Shown here: in pieces, positions 62,095 through 64,000 of the stretch | How positions within the stretch are numbered: position 1 is the stretch's first letter | How the letters are laid out: every line of letters begins with the position of its first letter | Translations under genes and position numbers: made by a program | From: Methylobacterium sp. J-048 | Lineage (GTDB): Bacteria; Pseudomonadota; Alphaproteobacteria; Rhizobiales; Beijerinckiaceae | Assembly (NCBI RefSeq): GCF_022829515.1 | Contig: NZ_JAKSYL010000229.1 | Coordinates: 1 to 64,000 of the forward strand | Length of the DNA: 64,000 bases | Direction: 5' to 3' | The notes under the pieces: generated by a model | What the model saw: the letters and a program-made list of their open reading frames with translations, nothing else | Databases searched by the model: none | What the model was told of the DNA's origin: nothing

Positions 62095-62262
62095 GCGCGT
62101 ATGCTACGCGGCCCCCTCGCCTTGTCCAGCGGACAAAGCGCGCGGCCCACCGCCTGGACCGGCCCTGGAGGCGCTGTCGAATCTGCGGGCGGATCGCTAT
62201 ATTTCTCTGCCCTCGGGCATTGGACGCGCGCAGGCCCGATCCGGCCATGATAGGACGCGCCT

Positions 62263-62541
62263 ATGGCGGACGCTGCATCCCCGGTTGCCTTCGACATCGA
62301 GGCGCAGCGCGCTCAGATCCGGCGGGCGCAGGAGGAGACGAACACGTTCGTCGCCGAGCAGCGCAAGCTCATGGCCGAAGCGGCCAAGCTGGCCGCGGAG
62401 CAGCTCAAGATGTCGGCCGAGGCGGCCAAGCTCAGCCGCGACCGCGTCCTGGCGCCCTGGCAGGTCGCGCTCTCGGGCATGGCCGCGGGCGCGGCTTTCT
62501 TCGGCGCCGGCGCCGCCTTCATCACGCTCCTGGGGGCGTGA
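62263..62541 (+). CDS. Small coiled-coil membrane protein
   Basis: 92 residues: a charged amphipathic helix or coiled coil (residues 10-60; EAQRAQIRRAQEETNTFVAE, then EQRKLMAEAAKLAAEQLKM with heptad-like repeats) followed by one hydrophobic segment (VALSGMAAGAAFFGAGAAFI) at the C-terminus. It resembles tail-anchored hypothetical proteins common in alphaproteobacteria. The function is not known. Confidence 0.72.
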   Translation: MADAASPVAFDIEAQRAQIRRAQEETNTFVAEQRKLMAEAAKLAAEQLKMSAEAAKLSRDRVLAPWQVALSGMAAGAAFFGAGAAFITLLGA

Positions 62542-62620
62542 CGTCGACGTCGAGCCGGCCTCACTCCAGGCGCAACAGCTCAAGGCCCCGTCGACGCGAT
62601 AACCCGGCAGATTACCGGCG

Positions 62621-62716
62621 TCAGACCGCCCGACTGGCGAACCGGAAGGCACCGAAGCCGACGATCAATGCACCGACCGGGAATGCAGCCACGGCTGCAA
62701 GCTGGAGCAGGGTCAT
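62621..62716 (-). CDS. Candidate 31-residue membrane peptide
   Basis: On the minus strand ATG at 62716 opens a 31-codon frame: MTLLQLAAVAAFPVGALIVG, then a short basic tail (FRFASRAV). GGAG is six bases upstream, a good ribosome binding site. It is a single predicted membrane helix with a basic cytosolic end, similar in shape to small membrane regulators. Its short length makes chance a real possibility. Confidence 0.4.
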   Translation of the reverse strand: MTLLQLAAVAAFPVGALIVGFGAFRFASRAV

Positions 62717-62973
62717 TGGATTCTCCGGAGCAGGTAGCTTGCCCCGAGATGTGGGCCGAAGCTGGCGAAGAGGCGAAGAATCAGCGTCACGAAGAATGCC
62801 CCGATCTCCAGATCGCTCACCGTGTCAAAATGGTTCTGCGCGATCGGCGCCAGGCCACCGACGTCGTGCATGTCCGGAGGTTGCGTCCTCGACAGGCGCG
62901 GGCCGCCACGCTAGGTCAGCCGCGATTGTTCAGCGCGCGATCCTCGAAGCGTGCGTCACAGAAGGGACCCGCG

Positions 62974-63453
62974 ATGATCCAGGTCGGCGACCACCTGCCC
63001 CAGGCGACCTTCCGGGTGACCGGCCCCGAGGGCCCGATCGCCCGTACCACCGACGACGTGTTCAAGGGGCGCCGCGTGGTGCTGATCGGCGTACCCGGCG
63101 CCTTCACGCCGAGCTGCCACCGCAACCACCTGCCCGGCTTCGTCACCAAGAAGGACGAGATCCTGGCCCGCGGCGTCGACGCCATCGCGGTCACCAGCGT
63201 CAACGACGTGTTCGTGCTCGACGCGTGGTCGAAGGCCAGCGGCGCCGAGGGCATCGAGTTCCTGGCCGACGGCAATGCCGATTTCGCCAAGGCCATCGGC
63301 CTGGAGATGGACGGCACCGGCTTCGGCCTCGGCATGCGCTCCAAGCGCTACTCGATGCTGGTCGAGGACGGCGTGGTGAGGATCTTGAACGTCGAGGAGA
63401 CCCCGTCGAAGGCCGAGGCGTCCGGCGCCGAGGCGTTGCTCAAGGTCCTCTGA
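62974..63453 (+). CDS. 1-Cys peroxiredoxin, Prx5-like
   Basis: 159 residues of the Prx5/redoxin group (AhpC-TSA fold). The peroxidatic Cys48 is in PGAFTPSCHRNHLPGF with Pro41 and Thr45 in the expected P-x3-T-x2-C pattern. The protein has no second Cys, so it depends on an external thiol (glutathione or glutaredoxin). GAAGGGA lies eight bases before the ATG. The leader from 62717 shows no gene. It is followed immediately by a partial multi-hairpin repeat. Confidence 0.93.
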   Translation: MIQVGDHLPQATFRVTGPEGPIARTTDDVFKGRRVVLIGVPGAFTPSCHRNHLPGFVTKKDEILARGVDAIAVTSVNDVFVLDAWSKASGAEGIEFLADGNADFAKAIGLEMDGTGFGLGMRSKRYSMLVEDGVVRILNVEETPSKAEASGAEALLKVL

Positions 63454-63456
63454 GGC

Positions 63457-63512
63457 CATCGGGGCTTCGCGCCCCGAACCTCGCCGAAGGGCCTCGGACC
63501 TTCGGGATCCCA
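63457..63512 (+). repeat. Four-hairpin repeat, partial copy 5
   Basis: A GGGGCTTCGCGCCCC hairpin, then CGAACCTCGCCGAAGGGCC and a mirror ending in ACCTTCGGGATCCC. The last stem GAAGG/CCTTC preserves base pairing that is AAAGG/CCTTT in copies 1, 3 and 4, a compensatory change. It lies four bases past the peroxiredoxin stop. Confidence 0.8.
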
Positions 63513-63525
63513 TGACCTGCCTGCG

Positions 63526-64000
63526 CTAACCGCGATGAGTTCCGGCCAGGTCGATGTCGTCCAGGGCGTCGTGGTGCAGGAGCAGCACGCCGGTCGCCGC
63601 CGCCAGGCGGCGGGCCGCCGGGGTGAAGCCGGCATTCGACACCACCGCGGCCTGGTCGCCCGCCCAGTAGCGCAGGGCGGCCGCCGCCTCCTGCACGGCG
63701 GCGTTGCCCACGGGCTTCGCCAGCCGCTTGCACTGCACGATCAGGCGCAGGCCGTCGCGCACCGCCACGATATCGGCGCCCTGGTCGCCGCTCGGCGGGG
63801 TCCGGTGCGCCCGCCAGCCCGCCCGGGCCAGGCGCTCGGCGCAGTAGCGCTCGTAATCGATGCCGTCGCCCGGCGCCTCGTCCTCCTCGGGCAGCGCGAC
63901 GGCGGCGGCCTCCGCCTCGACGATCGCCAGCATCCGGTCGCGGTCCGACTCGGCCAGATCGGCGAAGCGTGGCCCGATCTGCGGCAGCACGGTGCGGTCG
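63526..64000 (-). CDS. Mrr-like restriction endonuclease domain protein, N-terminus beyond the window
   Basis: The last 157 residues of a minus-strand gene. The visible domain has the PD-(D/E)xK nuclease core of the Mrr_cat/restriction-endonuclease-like superfamily: GDQGADIVAVRDGLRLIVQC followed by KRLAKPVGN, giving D-x(n)-QxK with Asp and Lys. AALRYWAGDQAAVVSNAGFT completes the fold. Full-length homologues have an N-terminal membrane or DNA-binding part. Substrate preference (methylated DNA or damaged DNA) is unknown. Confidence 0.85.
   Translation of the reverse strand, partial: DRTVLPQIGPRFADLAESDRDRMLAIVEAEAAAVALPEEDEAPGDGIDYERYCAERLARAGWRAHRTPPSGDQGADIVAVRDGLRLIVQCKRLAKPVGNAAVQEAAAALRYWAGDQAAVVSNAGFTPAARRLAAATGVLLLHHDALDDIDLAGTHRG

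Overview
The window is about 70% GC and has the gene order and codon use of an alphaproteobacterium of the order Hyphomicrobiales. Gene content and the style of the intergenic palindromes point to Methylobacterium/Methylorubrum or a close relative. That placement is an inference, because no 16S rRNA or methylotrophy gene lies in the window. No rRNA gene, tRNA gene or CRISPR array was seen. The window is mostly chromosomal core with short accessory inserts and unusually many intergenic palindromic repeats.

Layout. 1-94 is the tail of an IS110-type transposase that ends against a palindromic repeat. 411-3973 is the lipid/DNA-binding block plsX, fabH, ihfA, merR-type regulator. 4011-5105 holds two hypothetical genes, one of them secreted. 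5334-10650 is the stress triad prkA, DUF444/VWA, spoVR, followed by a hotdog thioesterase. 11206-15689 (minus) is glyA, an Asp/Glu-type racemase, nrdR, ribD, ribE. 15900-16540 is an AT-rich island with an orphan gene. 16569-23166 (minus) holds a cupin, a DUF937 protein, a MATE exporter, a CPA2 cation/proton antiporter and a beta-propeller glycan-type protein. 23377-25837 holds small envelope proteins, pdxH and bL25 (Ctc) with a possible leader attenuator. 26238-34401 holds an orphan antitoxin-like gene and then, on the minus strand, an accessory catabolic cluster: isochorismatase-type hydrolase, GlxA/AraC regulator, hydantoinase, and a four-gene spermidine/putrescine-type ABC importer. A divergent Sir2 deacylase follows.

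36122-44123 holds a secreted protein, an IorAB-type molybdenum hydroxylase pair, an MFS exporter with a divergent LysR regulator, and the potassium transporter kup. 44544-51589 holds ispG, a patatin-like lipase behind a perfect 19-bp palindrome, a CHASE3-type chemoreceptor, a glutathione-peroxidase-like protein and an ECF sigma/anti-sigma pair. 52076-55349 is the nucleoside salvage operon cdd, punA, deoC, deoA, with overlapping genes throughout. 55368-60083 (minus) holds a His/Gly-rich exported protein, a PmtA-like methyltransferase, dnaJ and dnaK; dnaK has an RpoH-type promoter. 60438-64000 holds a secreted proline-rich protein, yqgE, two small membrane proteins, a 1-Cys peroxiredoxin and a partial Mrr-like nuclease.

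The most distinctive feature is the set of dispersed intergenic elements. They fall into at least four families: a four-hairpin element always found at gene 3' ends, a 94-bp element in both orientations, a 111-bp element, and a hairpin-spacer-hairpin element present as inverted copies 23 kb apart. Several show compensatory stem changes or exact length conservation. They are the best candidates here for an under-described system.
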